This document shows, in pieces, positions 38,593 through 49,208 of a stretch of DNA of 64,000 nt. Made by a program: the position numbers and the translations under genes. The notes under the pieces are model-generated. The model searched no databases. It saw only the letters and a list, made by a program, of their open reading frames with translations, and was not told where the DNA came from. The stretch is from Natrinema caseinilyticum. Lineage in GTDB: Archaea; Halobacteriota; Halobacteria; Halobacteriales; Natrialbaceae. The first letter of the stretch is position 1, and each line of letters starts with the position of its first letter. The stretch is taken from contig NZ_CP100445.1 in the NCBI RefSeq assembly GCF_024227435.1, positions 62,001-126,000 on the forward strand. The letters are read 5' to 3'.

Positions 38593-38622
38593 CCCCCGGC
38601 GTAAACGCCGGGGAGGATGTCA
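38593..38622. mobile_element. Possible IS200/IS605-type terminal palindrome (remnant)
   Basis: An 8-bp perfect stem, CCCCGGCG and CGCCGGGG, with loop TAAA (38594-38613), is followed by AGGATGTCA. A GC stem next to GGATGTCA resembles the end hairpins of IS1341/TnpB-type elements as I remember them. No tnpA or tnpB coding sequence flanks it, so at most it is a solo end or small non-autonomous element. Its last bases form the TGA stop of the response-regulator gene. A simple transcription-terminator hairpin is the alternative. Confidence 0.4.
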
Positions 38623-39066
38623 TAGTGCACTCGTCGGGAGCGCGACGCGCCGTAACCAGAAGTCGGCGATCGCCTCGGCCAGTTCGGCGTACTCGGCCGG
38701 ATCTGCCGGTTTCGTTAGATAGGCGTTCGCCGCGAGTTCGTAGCTTTCACGGACGTCGTCGACGGTCGCCGATTTCGTCACCACGAGGATCGGAAGCCGT
38801 GCGAGGGCCGGTTCGTCTCCGATCTCCCTGAGTAACTCGAGGCCGCTCAGTCGCGGCAGATTCAGATCCAGCAGGATGAGGTCCGGCAGCGCCGACGGGT
38901 CGCTGGCGCTGTTCGAGAGGAGCTTCAACGCCTCCGCACCGTCGGTGACGACGCGGACCGTTATCTCGAGGTCGATTTCGGAGAACGCCTCGCTGAGGTG
39001 GCGAGCGTCTTCCGAATCGTCCTCGATCAGGAGCAGATCGATCGTGGCTGCGCGTCTGTCCATCAT
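38620..39066 (-). CDS. Single-domain response regulator (REC)
   Basis: A 148-residue receiver domain without output domain, in the haloarchaeal CheY-like subgroup. The acidic pocket is IEDDSED, the phospho-acceptor Asp67 lies in LILLDLNLPR, Thr in VVTKSA and Lys in YLTKPADP. Its stop codon falls in the hairpin-linked sequence described at 38593-38622. No kinase is adjacent. Confidence 0.87.
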   Translation of the reverse strand: MMDRRAATIDLLLIEDDSEDARHLSEAFSEIDLEITVRVVTDGAEALKLLSNSASDPSALPDLILLDLNLPRLSGLELLREIGDEPALARLPILVVTKSATVDDVRESYELAANAYLTKPADPAEYAELAEAIADFWLRRVALPTSAL

Positions 39067-39273
39067 GGGTGACTCCTGTCCGATAGAACTACGCTGGTCG
39101 CGTTCACTCCAGTTCTCACCTGCACCTAGTCAGGGTATCGTTTTAAGGATACGTACTAAGTGATTTGGAACTGGCTCGCCGAATCGGGTTCGGTTCCTGT
39201 CACGCGAGCGCGGGAACGACCGGTGCAGCCCCATCGTATCGGGACGGCGGCTGGACTCGGTGGTGGACGCTCG

Positions 39274-39561
39274 TTATCCCAGTTCGATGGGGCCGTATAC
39301 CAGGTCCCTGGCTGGGTCGGCCCGAGCATCGTCGGCGGCGGATTCGACGTGCGATTTGCAGTACCGTTCGCGCAGGCGTTCAGACCGCACGGTATCGAGA
39401 ACGACGAGGTGGGTTGCATCGTCCGCACAGTAGGCTATCTCACAGTCGCCGAGGGATTTCCCGTCGGGGAGTTCGCGGACGATACAGGGGTCCGTCCCGT
39501 CGGACGCGAGATCGTCCGCGGGCTCTTCGCTCTCTTCGCGCTCCCGATCTTCAGCGTTCAT
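39274..39561 (-). CDS. Small conserved Cys-containing haloarchaeal protein
   Basis: A 95-residue acidic protein of unknown function. The core has CIVRELPDGKSLGDCEIAYC followed about 25 residues later by YCKSHV: four Cys and a His spaced as in small zinc-binding proteins. That is inference from spacing only. No operon partner. Confidence 0.6.
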   Translation of the reverse strand: MNAEDREREESEEPADDLASDGTDPCIVRELPDGKSLGDCEIAYCADDATHLVVLDTVRSERLRERYCKSHVESAADDARADPARDLVYGPIELG

Positions 39562-39700
39562 CTGTCCTCACCCTGGTGGGTCGACTTCGCCCAAACGGGT
39601 AAACGTTTGCCCATAGGTAACACACCACATAATATTTCGATCTTACAGCTTCGACCGCGGCCGGTCGTCCGAAATCCAGGTCACGTTCGCCCGGCCCCGA

Positions 39701-40075
39701 CTACGAGAGATGGGCCGTGACGTCCGTCGACGAGACCATTCCGACGTAGTCATCGGCGACGACCGGGAGGTGCTTGATGCCGTAGGTCGTCATCATCGCA
39801 GCGACCTCTTCCATGTAGAGGTCCGGTGTCGCGGTCTCGACGTCGGTCGTCATCACGTCAGCAACCCGCAAATCCGAGACGTCCTGGCCGTCGGCGACGG
39901 CGTCGAGCACGTCCGTGCTGCTGACGATCGCCTGTGGTGTGGTCCGAACGACCAGCGCGTTGATATCTTTCTCGCGCATTCGCTGCGTGGCCTCCATTAC
40001 CGTGGCTTCATCGGAGATTGTCTCCAGCGGCGTGGACATCACGTCTTCGACGGTGACTCTATCAGTAGAACCCAT
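39701..40075 (-). CDS. CBS-domain pair protein
   Basis: A 124-residue stand-alone Bateman module. The first CBS reads VEDVMSTPLETISDEATVME, ending in INALVV and SSTDVLDAV. The second begins VADVMTTDVETATPDLYMEE and ends KHLPVVADDYVGMVSSTDVT. Such proteins bind adenosine nucleotides and act as energy sensors. The Met at 40075 (MGSTDRVTVEDV) is preferred over an upstream Met at 40102. Confidence 0.87.
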   Translation of the reverse strand: MGSTDRVTVEDVMSTPLETISDEATVMEATQRMREKDINALVVRTTPQAIVSSTDVLDAVADGQDVSDLRVADVMTTDVETATPDLYMEEVAAMMTTYGIKHLPVVADDYVGMVSSTDVTAHLS

Positions 40076-40309
40076 GCTACCAGCAATGGGCGCCGGGGTC
40101 AAGGTAGTTTCTTTCGGGGAGCCACCCGGACGTCGCGGTCCGAAGACCCAGGGTACCCTCGAACGTCCTCGCGGCGGTACGGACGTCTCCCCGGTCTCGA
40201 GCGACGGTTATCGGCCGTGGCACTTCGAACGAACGCGGTCACTCGACACGCGGGGCCGGAGCGAGATAGCCGCCACGTGAGCAGAATTCGGTCGGGATGC
40301 AAAGCGGGG

Positions 40310-41335
40310 TTACGACCGTTGCTCGAGCGCCCAGTCGGCACGGTCGCGCACGATCGGTGACGGATCCCTGTTCGTGAGGTCGGTGAGTCGCGCGGCCGCT
40401 GCGTCGACATCGCCGTAGCCGAGCGCGGCGCAGGCGTTGGCCCGGACGTGCGCGTGGTCGTCGTCCAGTAAGTCGAGCAGTTTCGTCCGGACGGGATCGA
40501 CCACAGCGGGGTTCTCCGAGGCGACGCGGGCGAACGCGAGTGCGGCGACGGCTCGCGTGTCCGCGTCGTCGTCCGACAGCGCCCCCTCCAGTTCGGTACA
40601 GACCGGTTCGACCGCACCCGGGTCGTCTCTGGCGACGTCGCCGAGACAACTGATCGCATCGCGTCGAAGCGCTGCCTCGTCGTGGTCGACGAGTTCGACG
40701 GCGCGTTCGACGAACTCGAGCGTCGGCACCGCCACGTCCGATCGCGCCAGCCGACCGAACGTTCGCAGCACCGTTCGCCCGTGTTCGGTCGGGTTCGCCG
40801 CGAGCGCCTCGGCGAGGACCGGCACCGCCTGCACGACTTCTTCGGGACGCCGCGTCGAGATGCGCGCCAGCGCCCGAAGCCCGTGGCGGTCGTATCCCTG
40901 TCGGTGCTCGAGGACGGCGGTGATGGCCGTCGTCTGATCGCCGACGACGGCGGGACGATCCGCCGCGAGAATCGCGAAACAGCGGATCAGTTCACCGGCG
41001 ACTGGCTGGTCGGATCTGTCGACCGCGACGGCGGCGAGCGTCGCGGCCGACGGTGCGACGTCGTCGGGCGCTTCGGCAGCGATATCGGCGAGACAGGCCG
41101 CGATTTCCACGCGAAGGTCTATCCCCGGGTGCTCGAGCAGCATTCGGAGCTTCGGAACGGTCGGCACGCACGTGGTCGACCGGTTTTCCGCCTCGATTTC
41201 GGCTCAAATTCGTCGAACGGCAGCGGGCTGTGTCGACGGATCCTCACTGTCGAGTTGTGCGAGGACTGACGGCAGGTCGAACGCCGGTTCCCCCTGCTCC
41301 CGACGCTCGACGGCCTCGCCTCCCTCCCCTTCCAT
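40310..41335 (-). pseudogene. HEAT-repeat protein interrupted by an in-frame TGA
   Basis: Translating the minus strand from the Met at 41335 gives MEGEGGEAVERREQGEPAFD and an N-terminal repeat ending AAVRRI, then a TGA at 41206-41204. The same frame continues AEIEAENRSTTCVPTVPKLR and runs without interruption to 40310 as alternating 30-35-residue HEAT/armadillo-type helices (e.g. DRHGLRALARISTRRPEEVV, RRDAISCLGDVARDDPGAVE). Composition is equally acidic on both sides. One substitution, most simply CGA to TGA (Arg), would restore a 341-residue protein. A shortened product could start from the GTG at 41167. Whether this is decay or a base-call error is open. Confidence 0.8.
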
Positions 41336-41518
41336 GGTGTCCCTGCATTGGAGATACACGGTAAAAGCGTTCTGGCCGGTGTACCCCGTGAAAACGGTTC
41401 CACGGCGGATTTCGGGGGTGGGATCGCGAGTCGAGTATCGGAGTCGTCGAAAGTCGGTTCCCATCCCGTTCGCGTCACTGCGAGCGGTGAGTAAATCGTT
41501 TCGACGACTCCGATACCT

Positions 41519-43537
41519 CTATGCCAGCCACTCGTCGGGCTTCGTGTCGTAGTCCACGTCGTCGGCCGCCAGATGTTCGACGTCCTCCCAGGAGACGTCC
41601 TCTGTCGCGACCGAGTCGCCGTCGTACCGGATCAGTTTCCCCCGCTCTTCCGGTTCGGGCTCGCGGTTGCGCCGCTTGGCAACCTCGATGTCGTGTTCGT
41701 CGACCTCCTTGACGATCGTCAGCAGGTTCACCGGTCGGCCCCAGAGCTCGAAGATCCGCTTGAGCGTCTCTTTTGCCTTGCCGAGGTCGAGCATGACGCC
41801 GTTGTACTGGTGGCCCAGCAGCAATTCGTTCGCGTTGTTGTAGTTGCCGTCGTAGACCGCGATCGTCGGCTTTCCGAAGTTGGTGAACTGCAAGAGGAGT
41901 TTCTTCTTGACGTCCTCGGCGGCGTCGCTGGCGACGTGGAACTGACCCGTCGCCTGCGAGTGCTCGTAGGTGAAGTAGTTGTTCTCGGTGATGAATTCCT
42001 GGGTCAGGAACTCGTCCAGGAACGTGACATCGTTGTGACTCTCCCGCACGTCGAACATCCGATCCCAGCCGGCCGCGAAGTCGACCTCCTCGAGCGCCTC
42101 GTCGACCGACGAGTACCGGGCGTCGTCGAACAGGTACCGACCGATCCGCTCGAGTTCGTTCTGGTTGACGCGCGCGAGGAAGCCGCGGTTCTGTCGCTTG
42201 ACGAGCGAGTAGTGCCGTCGAGCCAATCCCTCGTAGGTCAACACCTTCCAGGGGTACGTTTCGACGTCGATCTCCCCGTTCCGCGCCCGCTCGAGCGCCT
42301 CGCGGTCGACCCACTCGTCGGGAACTTCCTCGAGCGAATCGAGCGTCCCGGGGGCGATGGTCTCGATCGCCGACGGCGGCTCGAGCGTTTCGAGAACCTC
42401 GTCGAAGTCGACGACCTCCGTGAGGTTTCGCCAGGAGATCCCTTCGACGCGCAGCAGGTGCTCGATGACTTCCTGGCGGTTCGTCGTGTTCTCGACGTAC
42501 TCCCAGAGTTCCATCCCCAGGCTGTAGGGGTTGAGACCGCCGGAAGCCAGCACTTTCGCCATGTGGTCGGCGTAGTTTACGAACTCGTCGTCGCCGGCGA
42601 AGGCCTCGTCGGTCATCATCGTCGACTCCCAGTAGGCCGCCCAGCCTTCGTTCATCACCTTCGTCATCTTCTGGGCGGCGAAGTAGTAGGCCTCGGCGCG
42701 CATCATGTCGAGGATGTCCCGCTGCCACTCCTCCATTTCGACCCCCCGCCCGGCCTCCGCGTCGTACTGCTTGCCGTGCTCGCGGACGAACGCCAGGACG
42801 TCTTTCTGCGGCGTCTCGGGGAAGTTCGCCGCCCCCTCTTCGCCCTCGAGTTTCTCGACCCACTCCTCGGTAAACACCTCGCCTTTGACCTCGTCGGAGA
42901 GGTCGAGTTCGTCGAGTTTCGCCGCGAGGTCCTCGTCTATCTGGTCGCCCGCCGGCCCCTCGATGTCGAGGCGACGGCTGAACACCTGGTGTTGGTCGAT
43001 GTTGTCCTCGAGCGAGAGACAGTGATCGATCCACTTCTCGACTTCGGCGCGGTCGATGTCGGGATCGGACATGTACTCGTCGATGGCTCGTGCGTGGCGC
43101 TCGAGCATGGCGGCGGCGTTGACCTGCTCTTCGTCGGATTGACCGCGGGTAAACATGCCGAACCAGTCGTTGTTCGCGAAGAAATCCGAGTGTGCCTCCA
43201 CGTGCGTGATGACCGCCTTCTGGTCTGCGACCGTGTTCGACTCCTGGAGGAAGGCGTGTGCGGGGTTGTCGTTGTTGACGATCTCGAAGGCCTTCCCGCC
43301 GCTGTACTGGCCCTGCTTTTGCTGGCGGTCGTACTGCATCCCCCATCGCCAGTGGGGATATCGCGACTGGAATCCGCCGTAGGCGATGAGTTCGTTCATT
43401 TCGTCGTAGTCGATGATCCAGTATTTCACCGGATACGGGTCGAGTCCCAGCTTCGTCGCGAGGTTTCGCGCCTCGTCGACCGGTTCCTCGAGGTCGGCCG
43501 CGATCGCCTGTTTCCGGAATCTGTCTGTGTTACTCAT
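41519..43537 (-). CDS. SpoVR family protein
   Basis: A 672-residue protein of the SpoVR family, which is co-conserved with PrkA kinase and DUF444 in bacteria and archaea; biochemical function unknown. Typical are [74 protein letters not shown] and [12 protein letters not shown]. It is the last gene of the operon; the ATG at 43537 overlaps the DUF444 stop by 8 bp. A GTG at 43546 is an alternative start. Confidence 0.9.
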   Translation of the reverse strand: MSNTDRFRKQAIAADLEEPVDEARNLATKLGLDPYPVKYWIIDYDEMNELIAYGGFQSRYPHWRWGMQYDRQQKQGQYSGGKAFEIVNNDNPAHAFLQESNTVADQKAVITHVEAHSDFFANNDWFGMFTRGQSDEEQVNAAAMLERHARAIDEYMSDPDIDRAEVEKWIDHCLSLEDNIDQHQVFSRRLDIEGPAGDQIDEDLAAKLDELDLSDEVKGEVFTEEWVEKLEGEEGAANFPETPQKDVLAFVREHGKQYDAEAGRGVEMEEWQRDILDMMRAEAYYFAAQKMTKVMNEGWAAYWESTMMTDEAFAGDDEFVNYADHMAKVLASGGLNPYSLGMELWEYVENTTNRQEVIEHLLRVEGISWRNLTEVVDFDEVLETLEPPSAIETIAPGTLDSLEEVPDEWVDREALERARNGEIDVETYPWKVLTYEGLARRHYSLVKRQNRGFLARVNQNELERIGRYLFDDARYSSVDEALEEVDFAAGWDRMFDVRESHNDVTFLDEFLTQEFITENNYFTYEHSQATGQFHVASDAAEDVKKKLLLQFTNFGKPTIAVYDGNYNNANELLLGHQYNGVMLDLGKAKETLKRIFELWGRPVNLLTIVKEVDEHDIEVAKRRNREPEPEERGKLIRYDGDSVATEDVSWEDVEHLAADDVDYDTKPDEWLA

Positions 43538-44858
43538 CCTGATCACCCTCGGTCGAGAGAATGTCGTAAATCGCGTCGGTCACGTCCGACTCACCGTTGA
43601 CGTACGCCACCGCGACGTCGTCGGCGTCGGTCCCGAAGTGGCGCTCGAGTTCCTCGGCGTGGGTCGCGTTGATCGCGTTCCCGCTCGGTTGCGTCTCCAC
43701 GTACGCGTGGAGGTTGGCGGGAATCTCTTCCATCAGCGGGATCACGCGTTCGCCGGTATCGTTCGAGGAGTTCTCGGAGTCGCCCGCCGCGAAGACGTAG
43801 CGGTTCCAGTCGCTCCAGGGGTACTCCTCTAGCAACTGGGCGGCGAGTTCGTACGCGCTCGAGATCTTGGTCCCGCCGCCGCTTCGAATGCCGAAGAACT
43901 CGTCGCGTTCGACCTCCCAGGCGTCGGCGTCGTGGGCGATGTAGACGAACTCGGCGTTGTCGTACTTGCCCTGGAGATACCAGTCGAGGGGTGTGAACGT
44001 GCGTTCGACGAGTTCGCGTTTTTTCTCGCGCATCGAGCCGGAGACGTCGCGGATGTTGACGACGACGACGTTCTTCTCTTTTTCCTCGATGATCTCCGGG
44101 TGGCGATAGCGCTCGTCCTCGCGGCGGAAGGGGACGTGCCTGATCCCCTCCCGGCGAATCTTCTGCTGGACGCTCTCGCGGTCGACGTTTTCCTCGACCT
44201 CCTGGATCGAGGCCCACGTGCCGCGTTCCGCGTCCGGAACGTCCTTGTACGCTTCTTCGATCCAGGCCATCGACACCGGGAGGTTTTCCCCGCGTGCCCA
44301 CTCGAAGACGTCTCTGGGGGTGATGCCCTCGACCTTGCACAGCTCTCGGAGGAAGTCCTCGTCGAAGTCCATCGAGAGTTTTCGCTTGAGCCCTTCCTTG
44401 AACATGCGCTCGAAGTCGAGCGTGCTGTTCGGGCCGGTCCGCGTGAGGTCGGTAAACGGACCCTCCTTCTCTTCGACGACTTTCTTTCCCTTCGGATCGA
44501 GGTCGAGCCCGAGTTCTTCGTCGAGTTCTTCGGCGAACTCGTCGGGGTCCATCTCGTAGTATTCGTGCTCCCCGCCTTCCTCGCCGGGTTCGCCGTCGTC
44601 GCCGTCGTCGTCGCCCGGCTGGGGCTGTGGCTGGCCGACCGGCTGGCCGGTGTCCGGGGTTCCGTCTTCTCCCTGTCCGACCCCGCCTTTGTCGCGCTGG
44701 TCGTACTCGAACTCCGGCAGCGAGATGATCTTCACCGGAATCTTGATTTCCCCCGGCCTGCTCTGACCGAGGTCTCCGTACTGGATGAAGTCGGCCAGGT
44801 CCTCGCGGCGTTCCTCGCCGACTTCGCGGAATCGATCGAGGTCGTCTCTCAGTCCCAT
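43530..44858 (-). CDS. DUF444 (YeaH/YhbH) family protein
   Basis: A 442-residue protein starting [20 protein letters not shown], with a Gly/Asp/Gln-rich low-complexity stretch (about residues 70-110). The second half has a von Willebrand A-like fold containing [20 protein letters not shown], a DxSxS metal-site motif, and [19 protein letters not shown]. YeaH-type proteins are partners of PrkA/YeaG kinases in stress and starvation responses. Its start lies 10 bp inside the preceding kinase gene. Confidence 0.9.
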   Translation of the reverse strand: MGLRDDLDRFREVGEERREDLADFIQYGDLGQSRPGEIKIPVKIISLPEFEYDQRDKGGVGQGEDGTPDTGQPVGQPQPQPGDDDGDDGEPGEEGGEHEYYEMDPDEFAEELDEELGLDLDPKGKKVVEEKEGPFTDLTRTGPNSTLDFERMFKEGLKRKLSMDFDEDFLRELCKVEGITPRDVFEWARGENLPVSMAWIEEAYKDVPDAERGTWASIQEVEENVDRESVQQKIRREGIRHVPFRREDERYRHPEIIEEKEKNVVVVNIRDVSGSMREKKRELVERTFTPLDWYLQGKYDNAEFVYIAHDADAWEVERDEFFGIRSGGGTKISSAYELAAQLLEEYPWSDWNRYVFAAGDSENSSNDTGERVIPLMEEIPANLHAYVETQPSGNAINATHAEELERHFGTDADDVAVAYVNGESDVTDAIYDILSTEGDQDE

Positions 44859-47134
44859 CTGTAGCTCACCTGTCCCATAACGTGTCTGCTCGTCAGTTCG
44901 GCCGATGCCTCCGTGTACCCGAAGAGGGAGACCAGTGTTTCGATCGTGTCCGCTTTGACCGTCGCCGTCTCGGTCCCGCTCGGCGGATCGTCCCACTGGC
45001 GCGGGTCGAAGTCCTCGAAGGTCCGCTCGACGTCGTCCCAGTCGTGGCTCTCGAGGACCGTCTTGATGACCGGAATCGCGGTGAGATCGACGTCTTCGAC
45101 CGAGAAGTCCTCGTTCCGGTGTTCCCACGCGTGGCGGTTCAGCGACGTGATTACCTTCTCGCGTCGGAAGTCACGGACGCTCTCGCGGGGAAGGTTCCCC
45201 TCGTACTCATCCTCGGAGAACCGTCCGAGGTGCTCGACCTCGAACAACTTCATCTTCAGCGGGTCCGGTTCGACGCGCTCGCCGCGGTCGTTGTGCAGCG
45301 GCTCGTCGGTTTCCCAGGCGTAGACGTGTTCGACGTACTCGGCGACGGTCTCCTCGTCGACGCGCTTGTCGTGCATGATCGCCTCGATGACGTCGCTCTC
45401 CTGTTGGTCGTAGATGTAGTTCTTGACGGGGACGACGCGGTTCTCGAACTCGGAGCGCTCGTTCGTCGAGAAGACCGGCGCGTCGGCCAGTCCCTCGACC
45501 AGCGCGTTCAACACGTCGCGGGGCATGACGACGTCCTCGACCGACAGGTCGGGGTGGTGGCGGTCCCGATCGGTCTGGAGTAGTTCCGCGAGGGTGTCTC
45601 GCGTATACGTTACCGGAACGCCGTGGTCACCGTCCGAACCGTCGTCGTCGAAGTCGAACTCGTCTTTGGCCCGTCTGGTGTCGCCCTCCTGTAGGTACCC
45701 CTGATCGTAGATGAGCGCCTTGTCAACGAGGTCGAGGCCGTTCGGGAGGTCCTCTTCGTCCATTCGCGTGACGACGGCGTACAGCGCCGCCGACTCGATC
45801 GCGTGGGGCGCGAACTCCTGGACGCGCGTTTCGCCGTCGCGGTCTTTGACGGTCACCGTCACCGGCTCGCGGATCCGCTCTCCGAGTTCGTCGTAGCTAT
45901 CGGCCTCCCAGACTTCCGTCTCGTTCGTTAGCTCACGCCGGATCAGCTCCGTCTCGAGCGAGAGGTTCGTCAGGTAGCCAAAGCGGTGTTTGTCGAGCCG
46001 ACGTTTGAGCGCCTTCAGCGGATCCATCCCGTTCCGGTCGGCGTGCTGGTTGAGCTGGGCCTCGAGATCGGGATTCGAGATGATCAGCATCTGCGTGTCG
46101 ACGTCCATTCCGATCCCCTTGTCCAGCTTCACCGACTGCTCGTCCGGGACGTTCAGCAGCTTCTGGAGCAGGTCGGCGTGTTGGGCGGCGTCTTCGACGA
46201 TCGTGAGAACGCCGTTGCCCTGGGACAGGACGCCGTCGTAGCTGAAGGCTTGCGGGTTCTTCCGTCCGCGCGAGTCGAGTTCCTGGAGCATCCCGTGCAT
46301 CCACGAGCCGACGAGGCGTTCTTTCGGTCGGCCGTCGTCCTCCGAGTGGAGGACGCCGACGCCCTGACCGACGTCCACGACGTAGTTCTTGACGCGGAGG
46401 TGGCTCTCGTCGGTGATCGCCGAGAACAGCGCGTCCTCGCCCTCCCGACGGTAGCGCTCCTCCAGGAAGTCGTAGGCTTCCCGAGAGAACGGATCGAGTT
46501 GCGCGTCCACCTGGACGGGAACGTGGTCGTCGAGACCGTCGTTGAGCTGGGCGAGCAGGTCCTCACGGACTTCGGGCGGGAACACCGACAGCGGATGCGC
46601 CTGGACGGGGCTCTCGTACCAGTTCTGGTCGTCGCCGGCGGTCGCGTCGCCGCCGTAGCTTAGACCCCGTTCGCTGGCCTCGGCGGTGGTGACGTTCCAC
46701 TCGACGGTGTACCTGCGCCCCGCCGGCGTTTTCGAGTACTCGCGCAGTCCGTTGACCAGACAGCGCTTGAGCTCTGACTTCCCGGTCGCGGTCGGCCCCT
46801 CGAACCAGATTATCTTCTCGTCTTTCGCGCGTCCCGCGGCGATCGATCGCAGGTCGTCGACGAACCCGTTTAGCACCTCGGTGTTCCCGAGAATCGCGTG
46901 CTCGCCGTCGTTGTGCGGGTCGTCGAAAAAACGGTATCGCTCCTTCTCTTCGCCCTCCTCGACCACCGTGCGAGTGCCGGCGGCTTCGATCGCCTCGAGC
47001 AGGTACTTCGAGGCGTGGGAGGCGACGGTCGGGTTCTCGAAGATCCGATCGACGTACGCCGCGAGGCTCATCGGTTCCTCGTAGGTCTCCTCGAGCGCGC
47101 GATCCGCCTCGGTGACGTAGTCGTGTCCGGTCAT
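44849..47134 (-). CDS. PrkA-type AAA+ serine protein kinase, paralogue 2
   Basis: A 761-residue PrkA/YeaG family protein. It has the AAA+ core with Walker [16 protein letters not shown], arginine-finger region, and the PrkA segment [20 protein letters not shown] then [20 protein letters not shown]. The C-terminal domain is shared with PrkA kinases. It is clearly diverged from the neighbouring kinase at 47136 (different P-loop, longer). It starts 1 nt after that gene's stop, so the two are co-expressed and may form hetero-oligomers. Confidence 0.88.
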   Translation of the reverse strand: MTGHDYVTEADRALEETYEEPMSLAAYVDRIFENPTVASHASKYLLEAIEAAGTRTVVEEGEEKERYRFFDDPHNDGEHAILGNTEVLNGFVDDLRSIAAGRAKDEKIIWFEGPTATGKSELKRCLVNGLREYSKTPAGRRYTVEWNVTTAEASERGLSYGGDATAGDDQNWYESPVQAHPLSVFPPEVREDLLAQLNDGLDDHVPVQVDAQLDPFSREAYDFLEERYRREGEDALFSAITDESHLRVKNYVVDVGQGVGVLHSEDDGRPKERLVGSWMHGMLQELDSRGRKNPQAFSYDGVLSQGNGVLTIVEDAAQHADLLQKLLNVPDEQSVKLDKGIGMDVDTQMLIISNPDLEAQLNQHADRNGMDPLKALKRRLDKHRFGYLTNLSLETELIRRELTNETEVWEADSYDELGERIREPVTVTVKDRDGETRVQEFAPHAIESAALYAVVTRMDEEDLPNGLDLVDKALIYDQGYLQEGDTRRAKDEFDFDDDGSDGDHGVPVTYTRDTLAELLQTDRDRHHPDLSVEDVVMPRDVLNALVEGLADAPVFSTNERSEFENRVVPVKNYIYDQQESDVIEAIMHDKRVDEETVAEYVEHVYAWETDEPLHNDRGERVEPDPLKMKLFEVEHLGRFSEDEYEGNLPRESVRDFRREKVITSLNRHAWEHRNEDFSVEDVDLTAIPVIKTVLESHDWDDVERTFEDFDPRQWDDPPSGTETATVKADTIETLVSLFGYTEASAELTSRHVMGQVSYRWD

Positions 47135-47135
47135 G

Positions 47136-49208
47136 TTAGTCTTCCATCTCGGCTTTGGCGACCTCAGCGCCGGCGAACTCGAGCACCTCCTTTGCGCCTT
47201 CTTCGGAGTAGCCCTGTTCGATCAGGGCGTCGATCCACGCCGAGCGTTCGTCGTCGTCGAATTCGTTTGCCGACACCAGTGCGGAGAAATTGATGTTGTG
47301 TTTCTTGTCCTCCCAGAGCTTGCGCTCCAGGGCGCGGCGCAGGCGTTCGTTGTCCTGCGGGTTGAAGGCTTCTCCTTCGCGTGCGCGCCTCGAGACCCAG
47401 TTCGAGACCTCCTGACGGAAGTCCTCTTTGCGGTCTTCAGGGATGTCGAGTTTCTCTTCGACCGACCGCAGGAACGTCTCGTCCGGTTCCTGCTCGCGGC
47501 CGGTGAGTTCGTCCTCGATGGTGTCGTCGTCGATGTAGGCCATGACGTGATCCATGTACTTCTCGCCCTGACGTTGGATCTCGTCGATGTCGTACGCCAG
47601 CGCGTGGCGAACGTCCTCGATGGCCCGTTCCCTGTACTCCTCGCGAACCGTCTCGAGGTAGCGGTAGTACTGTTCGAAGTTCTCTTCGGGGACCGAGCCG
47701 TGGTGCTCCAAGTTCTCCTCGAAGAAGTTGAACACCGTCAGCGGCGAGAGGAAGCCGCGCTGTCGGTGCTTCGAGTCCATGATCGCCTCTGCGATCTCGT
47801 CGCCGATGAACCGGGGTGAGATGCCGACCATCCCTTCCCCGATTTCGGCCTTCGCGGCGGCCTCGTCGCGGAGTTTCTTGACGTCGATGTCGTCTCCCTC
47901 GTCTATCTCGCCGTTGTAGGCCTTCGCCTTGGAGAGCAACCCGACGGTCTCGGTGTCGGGTTCTTCGATACGGGTGAGAACGCCGAACAGCCCCGCCATC
48001 TCCAGCGTGTGTGGCTCGACGTTGATGTCGGGAACGTCGGCGTTGTTCAGCATCTTCTCGTAGATCTGGGCCTCGTCTTCGTACGAGAGGACGTAGGGGA
48101 AGTCGATCCGCTTGGTGCGGTCGTTGAACGCTTCCATCTTCTCGTCGCCCTTTTTGTCCTTGTACTCGGGCATGTTGGTGCGGCCCACGATCACCTGGTC
48201 GATGTCGATCCGCGGGTTGTTCTTGGGCTTGATCGTCTGTTCCTGGGTCGCGTGGAGGAAGTCGTAGAGGAATTCCCGCTGGAGTTTCAGTAGCTCCTCG
48301 CCGGAGAAGATGCCGCGGTTCGCGTTACAGAACGCCCCCGAGTAGTCGAACGCGCGCGGGTCGCTCTCGCCATAGATCGCGATCTTCGAGTAGTTGACGT
48401 CGCCGGTGAGTTCCGTCTCGTCCTGGTTTTTCTTGTCCTTCGGCTCGAAGGTTTCCAGCCCCTGGCGCTTGTTTTCGTCGGCGACGAACCGGACGATCTC
48501 GACGTGGTTTTCGAGCACCTGCTGGAGGTCGTCGTCGTAGTACGCGAGGAGTCTGTCCATGTAGAACTCGCTTTCCGGATCCAGCGCCTGTTCGTTCTGG
48601 ATCGTATACGGGGCGTCGAGGTTCTCGTTGAGGTCGTCGATCACCCGCTGGCGCTGCTCGAGGGGGAGGAGAACGAGCGGATCCTGGTTCATCGGGGACC
48701 GGACGGTATCGTCGGCCGGATCCTGGTCCTGGATGACGTCACAGAGGTTCGTCCAGCGGAACGTGTACATCCGTCCCTCGTCCCGCAGGGTGTAATCCTC
48801 GAAGTACTTGCGGACCTGCTTGTCGAAGTGAGACTTCCCGGAACCGACCGGGCCGAGCAGGAGTTTGATCCGCCGTTCCGGACCCAGGCGTCGGGCACCC
48901 GATTTGACTTTGTTGACGAACTCGTGGATGGACTGGTGGATCACCTTCCCGTAGAAGGTGTTCTCGCCGTCGCCCAGCGGATCCTCGCTCGCGAGCTGGT
49001 ACTCGACCATCCCTTCTGTCTCGTCGTAGGTGGTGCCGTAGTAGTCGAACATGTCCGCGACGCGCTGATGGGCGTTGCGGGCCACCTTCGGGTCTTCGTA
49101 TACCTCTTCTAAGTACCAGTCGAAGGACTTGGTTTCCCGCAGGTCTGCGGGCATCGATTCCTTGTAATCCGTACTGAGCTGCTCGAGTGTCTCGATGTCA
49201 CCGGTCAT
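47136..49208 (-). CDS. PrkA-type AAA+ serine protein kinase, paralogue 1
   Basis: A 690-residue PrkA family kinase, first gene of the four-gene operon. Features: Walker A LLGPVGSGKSHFDKQ, RMYTFRWTNLCDVI, FCNANRGIFSGEELLKLQ, NNPRIDIDQVIVGRTNMPEY and FPYVLSYEDEAQIYEKML, all characteristic of PrkA. In bacteria PrkA/YeaG acts with DUF444 and SpoVR proteins in starvation and stress; the archaeal targets are unknown. The upstream 660-bp interval must hold the promoter. Confidence 0.9.
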   Translation of the reverse strand: MTGDIETLEQLSTDYKESMPADLRETKSFDWYLEEVYEDPKVARNAHQRVADMFDYYGTTYDETEGMVEYQLASEDPLGDGENTFYGKVIHQSIHEFVNKVKSGARRLGPERRIKLLLGPVGSGKSHFDKQVRKYFEDYTLRDEGRMYTFRWTNLCDVIQDQDPADDTVRSPMNQDPLVLLPLEQRQRVIDDLNENLDAPYTIQNEQALDPESEFYMDRLLAYYDDDLQQVLENHVEIVRFVADENKRQGLETFEPKDKKNQDETELTGDVNYSKIAIYGESDPRAFDYSGAFCNANRGIFSGEELLKLQREFLYDFLHATQEQTIKPKNNPRIDIDQVIVGRTNMPEYKDKKGDEKMEAFNDRTKRIDFPYVLSYEDEAQIYEKMLNNADVPDINVEPHTLEMAGLFGVLTRIEEPDTETVGLLSKAKAYNGEIDEGDDIDVKKLRDEAAAKAEIGEGMVGISPRFIGDEIAEAIMDSKHRQRGFLSPLTVFNFFEENLEHHGSVPEENFEQYYRYLETVREEYRERAIEDVRHALAYDIDEIQRQGEKYMDHVMAYIDDDTIEDELTGREQEPDETFLRSVEEKLDIPEDRKEDFRQEVSNWVSRRAREGEAFNPQDNERLRRALERKLWEDKKHNINFSALVSANEFDDDERSAWIDALIEQGYSEEGAKEVLEFAGAEVAKAEMED

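Noticed and set aside
41204..41206. TGA read as selenocysteine or other recoding in the HEAT gene
   Set aside because: Halobacteria are not known to use selenocysteine, no SECIS-like structure was recognised, and HEAT repeats have no redox site there.
41573..43600. Plus-strand 675-codon frame antisense to SpoVR
   Set aside because: High-GC antisense shadow with Val/Leu/Arg-rich composition and no motif; SpoVR on the minus strand has clear family signatures.
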